Shown here: in pieces, positions 1 through 7,343 of the stretch
Numbering within the stretch: the first letter of the stretch is position 1
Layout of the letters: each line of letters opens with the position of its first letter
Assembly: GCA_905211675.1 (NCBI GenBank)
Contig: CAJMBP010000044.1
Span: forward strand, 1-12,016
Reading direction: 5' to 3'
From: an uncultured Oscillospiraceae bacterium
Lineage (GTDB): Bacteria > Bacillota > Clostridia > Oscillospirales > Acutalibacteraceae
Length of the DNA: 12,016 nt
Notes under the pieces: generated by a model
The model's input: only the letters and a program-made list of their open reading frames with translations
Told to the model about the DNA's origin: nothing
The model's database searches: none
Made by a program: the position numbers and the translations under genes

Positions 1-31
1 AGTTGTTAAATTGCTATGAGAGGTTGATTTT

Positions 32-775
32 ATGGCAAATAAAAAAAGCGATACCCTGCGTCAGCGCGAATTTGCACAGCGCGAATTTTTAGAGCTTAAA
101 AAAATGCAAAGCGGTGAGCTTGCCGCACCGCCTAAACCGAGCGAGGTGTATTCGGCTCCGCTGACATTCGGTGAAAAGCTTAAAAACATTTGGTATCATG
201 ATAAATGGGCAATAATTATAGTTTTGGCAATTGCCGTATGTATTGCATTTCTTGTTGCACAATGCGCTACAAAAACACAGTATGACGCGACCGTGGTGGT
301 TTTCACCTACTCTATAACGGGCGACAGTAACTGCTCTAAAATGGGCGAATATTTAAAACCGTACTGTGAGGATGTCAACAATGACGGCGAAGTAAACATA
401 AATGTTATTAACTGTTCACTTGAGGCGTCGCAGGGTAATACGGATCACAGCTATACGGTACGAACCAAAGCGTCAACACTTATTGCAAGTGAAGCAAGTG
501 CCCTGCTTTTTATAACCGATGACGAATCTTACAAGTATTTATCAGGTTTATCAAAAGATATTTCTTTATTTGAAGGCGAACCTTTAAAATTTGATGAAGA
601 GTTTTATGAATTTTGCTCGCAAGGCGACCAATTTTATCCTACACCCGAAGGGTTGCAAATTTCTTGCCGAACGATAGACGGTACCACCATAGAAAACGAC
701 AAGAATATTGACACCTATTATAACCAAGCTCAAACAATTTTAAACGGACTTAAAGAAAAATATGCCGAGCAATAA
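32..775 (+). CDS. Membrane-anchored protein of unknown function
   Basis: A 247-residue protein that I do not recognise as a named family. The N-terminal ~55 residues are polar and charged (many Lys, Arg, Glu and Gln, with a Pro-rich stretch near 32-45). They are followed by one hydrophobic segment at about residues 59-77 and a ~170-residue, mostly acidic C-terminal domain. The basic N-terminus before the membrane segment suggests the C-terminal part faces outward (inference). A Cys lies just after the segment (residue 78), but it is too far from the N-terminus and lacks a lipobox, so it is probably not a lipoprotein. The start is supported by AGAGG shortly before the ATG. The gene converges on clpC and ends at a strong hairpin. 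Its upstream context is outside the window, so a link to neighbours cannot be judged. Real gene: high confidence; function: unknown. Confidence 0.85.
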   Translation: MANKKSDTLRQREFAQREFLELKKMQSGELAAPPKPSEVYSAPLTFGEKLKNIWYHDKWAIIIVLAIAVCIAFLVAQCATKTQYDATVVVFTYSITGDSNCSKMGEYLKPYCEDVNNDGEVNINVINCSLEASQGNTDHSYTVRTKASTLIASEASALLFITDDESYKYLSGLSKDISLFEGEPLKFDEEFYEFCSQGDQFYPTPEGLQISCRTIDGTTIENDKNIDTYYNQAQTILNGLKEKYAEQ

Positions 776-779
776 TGTT

Positions 780-820
780 AAAGGAAAGGTAATCAACGAA
801 TGACTACCTTTCCTTTTTTT
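780..820 (+). terminator. Rho-independent terminator between convergent genes
   Basis: A perfect 12-bp stem (780-791 pairs with 805-816) closes a 13-nt loop and runs into a T tract to 820. It sits directly after the stop of the membrane-protein gene. The tract overlaps the stop codon of clpC on the other strand. Read on the minus strand the hairpin is followed by AAC rather than a U run, so it probably terminates mainly plus-strand transcription, with only weak action on clpC transcripts. Confidence 0.88.
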
Positions 821-3275
821 ACTGCACATTAAAAACAAAATCTTCACCGTTATAATCGCAAACAACGCTATCGCCGTTTTTAATTTGTGTTTCAAGTATT
901 TTTTCACTCAATGTGTCTTCTATTCGATTTTGTATTTCACGGCGAAGAGGTCTTGCGCCGTAAATCGGGTCAAAGCCCTTGTCGGCCAAAGCCGTAAGCA
1001 CATTGTCGGTAAAGGTAACCGATATATTTAAGTTTTTAAGACGAAGCTTTAAATTTTCAAGCATTTTTCCCGCTATCTGCTTTATTTCTTCCTTGGTTAG
1101 CTTACTGAATACAATTATATCATCAACGCGGTTTAAAAATTCAGGTCTGAAAGCCGATTTAAGTTCTTCTAAAACGCTTGTTTTAATATCTTTTTCGTTT
1201 CGGTCGTTACCGTCGGTTTCACCAAAACCGAATGACACCTTTTTATCGGTTATAAGACGGGCGCCGATATTTGAAGTCATTATAATAACCGTATTTTTAA
1301 AATCGACCTTTCTGCCCTGCGAATCGGTCAATATTCCGTCTTCGAGTATTTGTAGCAAAATGTTAAATACATCGGGATGCGCCTTTTCAATCTCATCAAA
1401 AAGTATTACCGAATAGGGATTGCGGCGCACCTTTTCGGTAAGCTGTCCGCCCTCTTCAAAGCCTACATATCCGGGAGGCGAACCGACAAGACGCGATACG
1501 GTATGCTTTTCCATATATTCCGACATATCAAGGCGTATCATCATATTTTCACTGCCGAACATTGCTTCTGCCAAGGCTTTGCAAAGCTCGGTTTTACCTA
1601 CACCCGTAGGACCTAAAAAGATAAATGAGCCTATTGGGCGCTTGGGGTCTTTGAGCCCTACCCTGCCTCGTCTGATTGCTTTTGACACGGCGCGCACCGC
1701 CTCTGACTGACCTACAAGTCGTTTGTGCAAAACATCTTCAAGCTTTAAAAGTCTTTCAGATTCTTCTTCGGTTAACTGCACCACCGGAACACCTGTCCAA
1801 AGAGATACTATTTCGGCAATATTTTCTTCAGTTACCTTGCCCGAAGCGTGAGCATTTTGCGCATTTTTCTTTTCTTTAATGTCGGCAATCTGCGCTTCAA
1901 GCTGTTTTTCACTGTCACGGATTGAAGCGGCACGCTCAAACTCCTGAGAATTTATTGCATCATCCTTTTCAGCCTTTAAAGAAGACAGCTTTTGTTCTAT
2001 GCTTTTCAGTTCATCCGACGGTGCGGTAGCGCTGAGTCTTACGCGTGAAGCCGCTTCATCAATAAGGTCTATGGCCTTATCGGGTAAAAATCGGTCGTTA
2101 ATATACCGTGACGAAAGTTTTACAGCCGCCTCAATGGCACCGTCGGTAATGACAACCTTATGGTGAGCCTCGTATTTATCCTTTAAACCTTTTAATATAC
2201 TTACAGCGTCTTGCTCATTAGGCTCTGCAACCGTTACGGTTTGAAAACGGCGCTCTAAAGCCGAATCTTTTTCTATGTTTTTGCGATATTCGCTTATTGT
2301 GGTTGCACCTATAAGCTGTAAATCACCGCGTGCAAGCGACGGCTTTAAAATATTTGCGGCATCGGTTGAGCCCTCTGCCGAGCCGGCACCTATAATTGTG
2401 TGAATTTCATCAATAAACAGTATAATATCATCGGCTCGGGTTACCTCGTCAACTACTGCTTTAATGCGTTCTTCAAAGTCTCCGCGGTATTTGGTTCCCG
2501 CTACCATACCCGTAAGGTCAAGCGAGAAAACCCGCTTATCAAGCAAAATTTCAGGAACATTACCGTCAACAATGCGTTGTGCCAAGCCCTCTATTATTGC
2601 TGTTTTACCGACGCCCGGCTCACCTATCAGGCAAGGATTATTTTTAGTGCGACGGCAAAGTATTTGAATTATACGCTCAATTTCGGTTTCTCTGCCGATT
2701 ACGGGGTCTATTCTTCCCTTTCTTGCTTCTTCGGTTAAATCTCTGCCGTATTTTTGTAATGTTTCGATTTTTGAATTTTTAGCCTTTGCGCCATCCTGAC
2801 CCTTCATATTCATTTTATCGGCATTATATACCTCTACACCCGAGCTTTCAAGCGCGTCGGACGCAATTGCGTTTACATCTGCGCCGAGTTCCTTGATAAA
2901 TTTTGTTGCAAAATTATCCTGCTCGCTGAGTATGCCTACAAGAATATGCTCGGTTCCCACATATTTTTTACCCATATTTACACAGCCCTGCATAGCCACT
3001 TCAAGCACCCGTTTTGCACGAGGGGTAAAATAATCGGGTGACAGCTTTGTAGGTGTGCCCGTGCCTATGCCTATGCGTATAAGCTCCTCAATTTTTTCTG
3101 CGGTTACTCCGTTTTTATTTAAAACCGTTGACGCAACACCGCTGCCCACCCTAAGCAGCCCCAAAAGCAAATGCTCACTGCCCACATAGGTATGGCCCAT
3201 TTGGGATGCCGAATTTATAGCCTGATTTAACGCCTCATTGGCTTTTTCTGTAAAACCGTTGAAATTATACCTCAT
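819..3275 (-). CDS. clpC: ClpC, AAA+ unfoldase of the ClpCP protease
   Basis: An 818-residue HSP100 ATPase that unfolds substrates and feeds them to ClpP, including arginine-phosphorylated proteins in Gram-positives. Domain order: two Clp N repeats (about 1-145); AAA-1 with Walker A GEPGVGKT (218-225), Walker B ILFIDE (285-290) and arginine finger around 342-343; a middle domain with a UVR-like helical pair (about 415-470); AAA-2 with Walker A GPTGVGKT (555-562), pore loop GYVG (602-605), Walker B VILFDE (623-628) and the FLNR arginine-finger motif (713-716). A loop with FGF at 682-684 occupies the place of the IGF/VGF ClpP-docking tripeptide of ClpA/ClpX/ClpC. Length is normal for ClpC. The start has AAAGGAGAT seven to eight bases upstream, overlapping the mcsB stop, so it is the last gene of the ctsR operon. 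The M-domain separates it from ClpE and ClpA. radA, which often follows clpC, is absent here. Confidence 0.98.
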   Translation of the reverse strand: MRYNFNGFTEKANEALNQAINSASQMGHTYVGSEHLLLGLLRVGSGVASTVLNKNGVTAEKIEELIRIGIGTGTPTKLSPDYFTPRAKRVLEVAMQGCVNMGKKYVGTEHILVGILSEQDNFATKFIKELGADVNAIASDALESSGVEVYNADKMNMKGQDGAKAKNSKIETLQKYGRDLTEEARKGRIDPVIGRETEIERIIQILCRRTKNNPCLIGEPGVGKTAIIEGLAQRIVDGNVPEILLDKRVFSLDLTGMVAGTKYRGDFEERIKAVVDEVTRADDIILFIDEIHTIIGAGSAEGSTDAANILKPSLARGDLQLIGATTISEYRKNIEKDSALERRFQTVTVAEPNEQDAVSILKGLKDKYEAHHKVVITDGAIEAAVKLSSRYINDRFLPDKAIDLIDEAASRVRLSATAPSDELKSIEQKLSSLKAEKDDAINSQEFERAASIRDSEKQLEAQIADIKEKKNAQNAHASGKVTEENIAEIVSLWTGVPVVQLTEEESERLLKLEDVLHKRLVGQSEAVRAVSKAIRRGRVGLKDPKRPIGSFIFLGPTGVGKTELCKALAEAMFGSENMMIRLDMSEYMEKHTVSRLVGSPPGYVGFEEGGQLTEKVRRNPYSVILFDEIEKAHPDVFNILLQILEDGILTDSQGRKVDFKNTVIIMTSNIGARLITDKKVSFGFGETDGNDRNEKDIKTSVLEELKSAFRPEFLNRVDDIIVFSKLTKEEIKQIAGKMLENLKLRLKNLNISVTFTDNVLTALADKGFDPIYGARPLRREIQNRIEDTLSEKILETQIKNGDSVVCDYNGEDFVFNVQ

Positions 3276-3289
3276 AATTTAATCTCCTT

Positions 3290-4294
3290 TCAGAAGGAAT
3301 TTCTGATTATTTTAGCGCGTTCAATATCACGCTCTTCAGGCGACATTTCACCTAACCTTCTCATAATCATATAGGGTTGCCCCTCTATCATAAGCTTTAC
3401 GGGTAATATATTTAAATCAATAATGCCCATACTCATTCCCAACTTAATTTCGCTTAGCTTCTCCATCATCTCGCCGCTCGTAAGTATTCTGGCGTTTTTC
3501 AGAATTCCCAAAGCGCGCATTGATAAATCCTCTGCACTTATGCGATTGAGTTGACCTCTGTAACTGCGCTCTTTTTCAATGAGCTGCATTGTAATGATTT
3601 TCAGATTATCAATGGCGTTCTTTTCGCTTATACCTAATGTTATCTGGTTTGAAATCTGATAAAGCGAAGCTACGGGCTTTGTACCCTCACCGTACATTCC
3701 GCGCACGGTAAGACCTATTTTATTTATTGAATCAACAAGCCCCGACATTTCGCCGCTGCTTTCAATAACCGGCAAATGCAACATGACCGACGCGCGAAGC
3801 CCCGTACCTAAATTTGTGGGGCATTCGGTTAAAAATCCGAGTTTGTCATCAAATGCCAAATCAAGACTGCCGCACAAAAGTGAGTCGATGCTTTCGGCAA
3901 TATTGTAGGCATTTTCAAGTTGAAGACCCGCAAGAATTACCTGAATTCTGATGTGATCCTCTTCACCGAGCATTATACAAATGCTCTCATCCTCCGATAT
4001 TATTATTGCCCTGTTTTTGCAATTCGAAGCAAAACGATGGCTTATTATGTGGCGTTCTACCATAGAAAAGCGCTCGTTTTCGGGTATATCCTTCATATAA
4101 ATGAATTTCAGTGATTTTGCGTAAGGAGTATTACTTTCAAATACAGCCTTACGCACCTTTTCGTTTACCTGCTCAAACTGCGCATCTGTCATTTTTGAGG
4201 GGAACGGAATACCGTTTAAATTACGCGCCAAACGAATACGCGTGCTTACGGCTATATCAGATTCAGGGCCGGATAAATTATACCAACAACTCAT
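3290..4294 (-). CDS. mcsB: McsB, protein-arginine kinase
   Basis: A 334-residue phosphagen-kinase-family enzyme that phosphorylates arginine side chains of CtsR and of misfolded proteins, marking them for ClpCP. Visible motifs: STRIRLARN (17-25); EEDHIRIQ (111-118), the equivalent of the family's catalytic NEED loop, with Gly where Bacillus has Asn; the nucleotide-loop Cys motif CPTNLGTGLRASVMLHLP (158-175); and RGMYGEGT (198-205). The C-terminal RDIERA (322-327) fits the RDxxRA phospho-arginine-binding motif described for bacillar McsB. It is somewhat shorter than Bacillus McsB (about 360 residues). Its ATG overlaps the mcsA stop (ATGA), indicating translational coupling, and its stop overlaps the clpC ribosome binding site. 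Activity is expected to depend on McsA. Confidence 0.97.
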   Translation of the reverse strand: MSCWYNLSGPESDIAVSTRIRLARNLNGIPFPSKMTDAQFEQVNEKVRKAVFESNTPYAKSLKFIYMKDIPENERFSMVERHIISHRFASNCKNRAIIISEDESICIMLGEEDHIRIQVILAGLQLENAYNIAESIDSLLCGSLDLAFDDKLGFLTECPTNLGTGLRASVMLHLPVIESSGEMSGLVDSINKIGLTVRGMYGEGTKPVASLYQISNQITLGISEKNAIDNLKIITMQLIEKERSYRGQLNRISAEDLSMRALGILKNARILTSGEMMEKLSEIKLGMSMGIIDLNILPVKLMIEGQPYMIMRRLGEMSPEERDIERAKIIRNSF

Positions 4295-4785
4295 TTGCTC
4301 TCACCCTCCAACCGTTTGATTTTGTCACGAATAATTGCCGCTTCCTCATATTTTTCTTCACGAATAAGCTGATTAAGCTTTGAACGCAAGCCCTCGGCCG
4401 TTTCGGTATCGACCGCTACCGTAAGCGGAGCGCGATTCGGTATTTTACCTATATGCTGAATACTGCCGTGTACCCTTTTTAAGTAAGGCAACAATTCGCT
4501 GTTGAATGTATTATAGCACTCGGGGCAGCCGCACTTTCCACTCTCGGCTATGTCGGCAAAGCTTGACCCACAGCATCCGCATCGGGTAACCTGACTTTCG
4601 TGTTTACCGATTAAACTATCTCCGAACATTGAAGAAAGCATTTTTGTAAGATTATTTCCCTTAATATCGTCATAGCCCTCATTTACGGCGCAATATCCGC
4701 ACAAATGCTTTTCGGTTACCACTCCGTTTACTACCGAGCGAATATGTGTGGTTGCTGTATTTTTTTTACATTTTTCACAAAGCAT
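4291..4785 (-). CDS. mcsA: McsA, zinc-binding activator of McsB
   Basis: A 164-residue adaptor/activator of the McsB arginine kinase and modulator of CtsR. The N-terminal zinc-finger pairs are CxxC at residues 3/6 and CxxC at 29/32. A second cluster has Cys 69, 71 and 72 and then Cys 85, 87 and 90, matching the multi-CxxC layout of the family. The C-terminus holds a UVR domain (about 132-161; LNQLIREEKYEEAAIIRDKI), a helical hairpin also present in UvrB/UvrC and the ClpC middle domain. It is the second gene of the operon, 13 nt after ctsR, and overlaps mcsB by 4 nt. The start has AAAGGACTGATTTT before the ATG. Identity rests on the motifs plus the conserved gene order. Confidence 0.96.
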   Translation of the reverse strand: MLCEKCKKNTATTHIRSVVNGVVTEKHLCGYCAVNEGYDDIKGNNLTKMLSSMFGDSLIGKHESQVTRCGCCGSSFADIAESGKCGCPECYNTFNSELLPYLKRVHGSIQHIGKIPNRAPLTVAVDTETAEGLRSKLNQLIREEKYEEAAIIRDKIKRLEGESK

Positions 4786-4798
4786 AAAATCAGTCCTT

Positions 4799-5251
4799 TC
4801 AGATTTGAAGCAACAGCATTTCTTTTAAAATCGCGGCACGCAGGCTGTCTTGAAAAGCAACCGGTACCGTGCGCATAACATTGTTCGACAGTGCCGCATA
4901 CATAAGCTTTGCGCTGTTTTCATCAATTAAATTTGATTGCAGGCAATTTTCAATTACTATTCTGGCACTCATTGTGTCAATTTTGTCACCAATTGAGTTA
5001 ATTATATGCATAATTGCCGAAGATTTACGCATAACAACACGGCTGATTCTTATATAACCGCCGCCGCCGCGACGGCTTTCTATGATATATCCGTGTTCAG
5101 GCGTAAAGCGTGAAGACAGCACATAATTTATTTGACTTGGCGCACAACCTATTAAATTTGCAAAATCGTTTCGTTGTATTTCGGCGGTATTTTCCTCAGA
5201 TTCATTAAGCATTCGTAATATTTCACTTGTTATTAAATCGCTTATTTTCAT
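4799..5251 (-). CDS. ctsR: CtsR, class III heat-shock repressor
   Basis: A 150-residue winged-helix repressor of clp genes. The N-terminal HTH covers about 25-48 (DFANLIGCAPSQINYVLSSR). It is followed by the wing with the glycine-rich RRGGGGYIRI (60-69), the loop known as the heat sensor and arginine-phosphorylation region in Bacillus/Geobacillus CtsR. The C-terminal helical dimerisation domain spans about 75-150. The open frame extends upstream to a TTG at 5269, but AAAGGAAG (within 5258-5266) is correctly spaced for the ATG at 5249-5251, and that start aligns with known CtsR N-termini, so I choose it. CtsR is the first gene of the operon and binds the operator just upstream, giving autoregulation that is relieved by heat or by McsB/ClpCP. 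Confidence 0.96.
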   Translation of the reverse strand: MKISDLITSEILRMLNESEENTAEIQRNDFANLIGCAPSQINYVLSSRFTPEHGYIIESRRGGGGYIRISRVVMRKSSAIMHIINSIGDKIDTMSARIVIENCLQSNLIDENSAKLMYAALSNNVMRTVPVAFQDSLRAAILKEMLLLQI

Positions 5252-5276
5252 AGTAGAGCTTCCTTTCAATTGTGCG

Positions 5277-5293
5277 TTTGACTTTCTTTGACT
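5277..5293 (-). promoter_or_regulatory. CtsR operator (perfect heptad direct repeat)
   Basis: The minus strand reads AGTCAAA-GAA-AGTCAAA, an exact match to the CtsR consensus RGTCAAA-NAN-RGTCAAA. It begins 4 bp downstream of the -10 element and so covers the expected transcription start of ctsR. Bound CtsR would therefore block initiation. Confidence 0.96.
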
Positions 5294-5296
5294 TTA

Positions 5297-5325
5297 ATTA
5301 TATATTAAAAGTCAGTAAAAGTCAA
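5297..5325 (-). promoter_or_regulatory. Sigma-A promoter of ctsR-mcsA-mcsB-clpC
   Basis: On the minus strand a -35 TTGACT (5325-5320) and -10 TATAAT (5302-5297) are separated by exactly 17 bp. This is one mismatch from the full sigma-A consensus. The expected start near 5290 falls inside the CtsR operator and gives a leader of about 40 nt before the ctsR ATG. Confidence 0.92.
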
Positions 5326-5326
5326 T
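5310..5326 (+). promoter_or_regulatory. Second, degenerate CtsR-like box in inverted orientation
   Basis: The plus strand reads AGTCAGT-AAA-AGTCAAT. The spacing equals that of the CtsR consensus, with two mismatches in the first heptad and one in the second. It overlaps the -35 and spacer of the ctsR promoter and faces the Cys-rich small gene at 5398. It could be a second weak operator that strengthens ctsR repression or touches the divergent gene. Part of the match comes from the -35 hexamer itself (TTGACT read in reverse), so chance cannot be excluded. Confidence 0.5.
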
Positions 5327-5397
5327 GCTTATTTTTTGTAACACACAAATTATTTCGGCATAGTATGTGATGAAAGACAAAAAAGGAGGTCTTGATT

Positions 5398-5523
5398 ATG
5401 TGTAATAATGGCTTTGGTGGTTGCGGTTGTACTTGGATAATCATCCTTATTCTCTTACTCTGCTGCTGCGGCAACAACGGCGACAGCGGATGTGGCTGCA
5501 ATAACAACGGTTGCGGTTGCTGA
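5398..5523 (+). CDS. Small Cys/Gly/Asn-rich hydrophobic-core protein (41 aa)
   Basis: A short gene with a textbook ribosome binding site (AAAAGGAGGTC, then ATG 8 nt later) and its own strong terminator, so translation is very likely. The 41-residue product has 10 Cys, 10 Gly and 7 Asn. It begins MCNNGFGGCGC, has a hydrophobic core at residues 12-21 (TWIIILILLL) running straight into a CCC triplet (22-24), then a Gly/Asn/Cys tail with three CGC-type pairs (32/34, 39/41). The core is short for a membrane span but could insert. Tiny Cys/Gly-rich proteins with such a core occur in Clostridia, sometimes under odd database names such as high-cysteine 'chorion-class' proteins (from memory, not searched). 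Function is unknown. Metal binding, a spore or envelope component, or a membrane-active peptide are all possible. It diverges from ctsR across 146 bp containing the CtsR sites. Confidence 0.82.
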   Translation: MCNNGFGGCGCTWIIILILLLCCCGNNGDSGCGCNNNGCGC

Positions 5524-5544
5524 TTTAAAAATCCATAAGGTAAA

Positions 5545-5584
5545 TCTGGGGGCGCCTATAACAAGGCGCCCCCAGAGATTTTTT
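5545..5584 (+). terminator. Strong GC-rich terminator after the Cys-rich gene
   Basis: A perfect 13-bp stem (5545-5557 with 5564-5576; core TCTGGGGGCGCCT) has a 6-nt loop and is followed by GATTTTTT. It lies 21 nt after the stop of the small gene. The araC gene converges from the other side, stopping at 5589. The minus-strand tail (ATTTACC) is poor in U, so it acts mainly on plus-strand transcripts but may also limit araC read-through. Confidence 0.92.
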
Positions 5585-5588
5585 AGTT

Positions 5589-6416
5589 TTAATAATTTTG
5601 CAGGCTTCGCAAATACTCGCCCGCCGTAATACCCGTATGCTTTTTAAACACACGGCAAAAATATGCAGGGTCGTCAAAGCCTGTTTCTATTGAAACCTCA
5701 ATAACGGTCATACTTTCGGTTGATAAAAGCTTTTTGGCATACATAATGCGCCGTTCTATTCGGTATTCGGCAGGGCTTTTACCGGTGTATTGCTTAAACA
5801 GTCTACGAAAAGTGCTTTCACTTACATGGCACATTTCTGCAATCTCTTTAACGGTTTTTTTGCTTTTTAAATCGTTTTCTAAATGCGCTATACCCTGAGA
5901 TATTGTATGAAATCCCCTTGAATAAATGCTTTGTTGCCTTTCGGTGTGGCTTAAATCTGACAGCAATCGGTAAACTAACGATTTAATTTTTGATAACGAT
6001 ATTACCGCTGCCGAAAACAACTCCGTCGCTTCATTAAACAAATCATCAATACTGACATTGCTTTTGTTTGTCAATACATACGGTCGCTCAGAAGCACGAA
6101 AATGATCACCGCACGGCAGATTTAACGAAAACTCCAAAAGAATAGTAGAGTGAAGTGAGGAATCACATTCAAAAAATGTTGATTCGTAAACCGAGCCTTC
6201 AGGAATATACACTATCGAGCCGCGTGAAATCGACAGCTCCTCCCCATCGTCTAATTTATATATTGCCGAGCTTCCGCAAAAATATAATAAACAGCTTGTT
6301 CTTCTTGGGGAGTTCATTCTAAATGTAAAATTATCTTTCCAAAACTGCCGAATTGCTAAAAGATCGCTTAAATTATAATCAAGCTCATAAAGTTTGGCAA
6401 ATTCTATTTGCTTCAT
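5589..6416 (-). CDS. AraC-family transcriptional regulator
   Basis: A 275-residue regulator with an N-terminal cupin-like sensor region (about 38-100, including the GSIVYIPEGSVYES stretch typical of sugar-responsive AraC sensors). The C-terminus is a double HTH domain: the first HTH is at about 188-209 (TVKEIAEMCHVSESTFRRLF) and the second at about 237-258 (TVIEVSIETGFDDPAYFCRV), ending in the family signature FKKHTGITAGEYL. The frame opens further upstream at a TTG (6461), but neither that TTG nor the next ATG has a ribosome binding site. AGGTGAT stands 4 nt before the ATG at 6414-6416, which I therefore take as the start. It is divergent from thuA across 135 bp and probably controls the thuA/oxidoreductase genes in response to their substrate (inference from position). 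Confidence 0.93.
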   Translation of the reverse strand: MKQIEFAKLYELDYNLSDLLAIRQFWKDNFTFRMNSPRRTSCLLYFCGSSAIYKLDDGEELSISRGSIVYIPEGSVYESTFFECDSSLHSTILLEFSLNLPCGDHFRASERPYVLTNKSNVSIDDLFNEATELFSAAVISLSKIKSLVYRLLSDLSHTERQQSIYSRGFHTISQGIAHLENDLKSKKTVKEIAEMCHVSESTFRRLFKQYTGKSPAEYRIERRIMYAKKLLSTESMTVIEVSIETGFDDPAYFCRVFKKHTGITAGEYLRSLQNY

Positions 6417-6475
6417 TTTTATCACCTGTATTATACTAACACACTTTTTCATTTTAAGCAATCTATTTGAACGAA

Positions 6476-6538
6476 AAGTACAATACTTATACCGATATTT
6501 CCATTGTTATTAACCTATGAGTTATTGTATAGTACAAT
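6476..6538. promoter_or_regulatory. Repeated octamer and palindromes in the araC-thuA intergenic region
   Basis: The octamer AGTACAAT occurs at 6477-6484 and again at 6531-6538, 54 bp apart. The downstream copy is half of the palindrome ATTGTA-TAG-TACAAT (6524-6538), which overlaps the putative -10 of thuA. The upstream copy lies in a smaller palindrome, AAGTA-CAA-TACTT (6476-6488). These are candidate binding sites for the divergent AraC regulator. The repeat is visible in the sequence; the role is inference. Confidence 0.45.
6504..6533 (+). promoter_or_regulatory. Possible promoter of thuA
   Basis: TTGTTA (6504-6509), an 18-bp spacer and TATAGT (6528-6533) resemble a sigma-A promoter just before the thuA ribosome binding site (GGAGGGG, 6540-6546). 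The expected start would fall at or inside the ribosome binding site, giving a very short leader, so the assignment is weak. Dependence on an activator would fit the imperfect -35. Confidence 0.35.
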
Positions 6539-6551
6539 CGGAGGGGATAAA

Positions 6552-7328
6552 ATGGAACATTTGAATTTAACTATATGGAACGAATTTATACACGAAAAAG
6601 ACCAAAAGATAGCAAAAATATATCCAAACGGTATTCATGGTGCAATCGCCGAGATGCTTAGCGGAGAAGATTGGCTTAACATACGCACAGCTACCCTTGA
6701 TATGCCCGAACACGGTCTCACCGATGAAGTACTTAACAATACCGATGTGCTTATATGGTGGGGTCATATTGCGCACAACCGTGTTTCTGAGGAGGTAGCC
6801 GAAAAAGTAAAGCAACGCGTACTCGACGGAATGGGCTTTATAGCATTGCATTCGGCGCATCTCTCAAAACCGTTTGTAAAGCTTATGGGAACCGCCTGCC
6901 GTTCAAAATGGCGTGAAAACGATGAAAAAGAAAGAATTTGGGTAATAGAACCTGCGCACCCGATAGCGCGCGATTTACCCGAATATATTGAAATTGAGCA
7001 GGAAGAAACCTATGGCGAACGTTTTGAAATACCGACTCCCGACGAACTTATTTTCATAAGCTGGTTTTCGGGCGGCGAGGTTTTCAGAAGCGGCTGTTGC
7101 TATAAAAGAGGTCTCGGCAAGATATTTTATTTTCGTCCGGGTCATGAAGAATATCCAACCTTTTACCGTAAAGACATAACTCAAATTCTTAAAAATGCAA
7201 TTGATTGGGCAAGACCGTCTAACGGTCCAAAGCCGACCTTAGGTCATTATGAAGCGCTTGAAAATGTCAAAGATAAATTTTCAGGAAAATCCGACGAAGA
7301 ACGCACTCACCAAAACTTATATAAATGA
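6552..7328 (+). CDS. ThuA-like (trehalose-utilization type) protein
   Basis: A 258-residue protein of the ThuA family, which has a glutamine-amidotransferase-like (flavodoxin-type) fold. Family hallmarks: N-terminal strand with IWNE (8-11) and the YPNGIHGAIA segment (24-33); DVLIWWGHIAHN (65-76); GFIALHSAH (95-103); EPAHPI (133-138); EETYGE (151-156); and GLGKIFYFRPGHEEYPT (187-203). In rhizobia ThuA works with the Gfo/Idh/MocA-type ThuB in trehalose and related disaccharide use; its exact chemistry is not settled from sequence. The frame opens at a TTG (6504), but GGAGGGG at 6540-6546 sets the ATG at 6552. It is followed after 15 nt by an oxidoreductase of the ThuB superfamily, so the two probably form an operon. 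The real substrate may be trehalose or another glycoside. Confidence 0.88.
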   Translation: MEHLNLTIWNEFIHEKDQKIAKIYPNGIHGAIAEMLSGEDWLNIRTATLDMPEHGLTDEVLNNTDVLIWWGHIAHNRVSEEVAEKVKQRVLDGMGFIALHSAHLSKPFVKLMGTACRSKWRENDEKERIWVIEPAHPIARDLPEYIEIEQEETYGERFEIPTPDELIFISWFSGGEVFRSGCCYKRGLGKIFYFRPGHEEYPTFYRKDITQILKNAIDWARPSNGPKPTLGHYEALENVKDKFSGKSDEERTHQNLYK

Positions 7329-7343
7329 TAGGAGCAATCTGAT

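Noticed and set aside
979..1416. Plus-strand open frames inside clpC (also near 2400-2738)
   Set aside because: They are antisense shadows of the intact, motif-rich clpC frame and have no ribosome binding sites.
5336..5366. Promoter for the Cys-rich small gene: TTGTAA (5336-5341) and TAGTAT (5361-5366)
   Set aside because: The spacer is 19 bp and both hexamers are imperfect. A promoter must exist in this region, but I cannot place it with confidence.
5322..5507. Minus-strand 61-residue open frame opposite the Cys-rich gene
   Set aside because: It overlaps the ctsR promoter region and is antisense to a gene with a far better ribosome binding site and terminator. Its Pro/Gln-rich translation is what antisense Gly/Cys codons give.
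6430..6461. araC promoter with -10 TATAAT (6435-6430)
   Set aside because: The hexamer is perfect, but the nearest -35 candidates are either 20 bp away (TTGCTT) or poor at 17 bp (CTTAAA). The start would fall inside the araC ribosome binding site.
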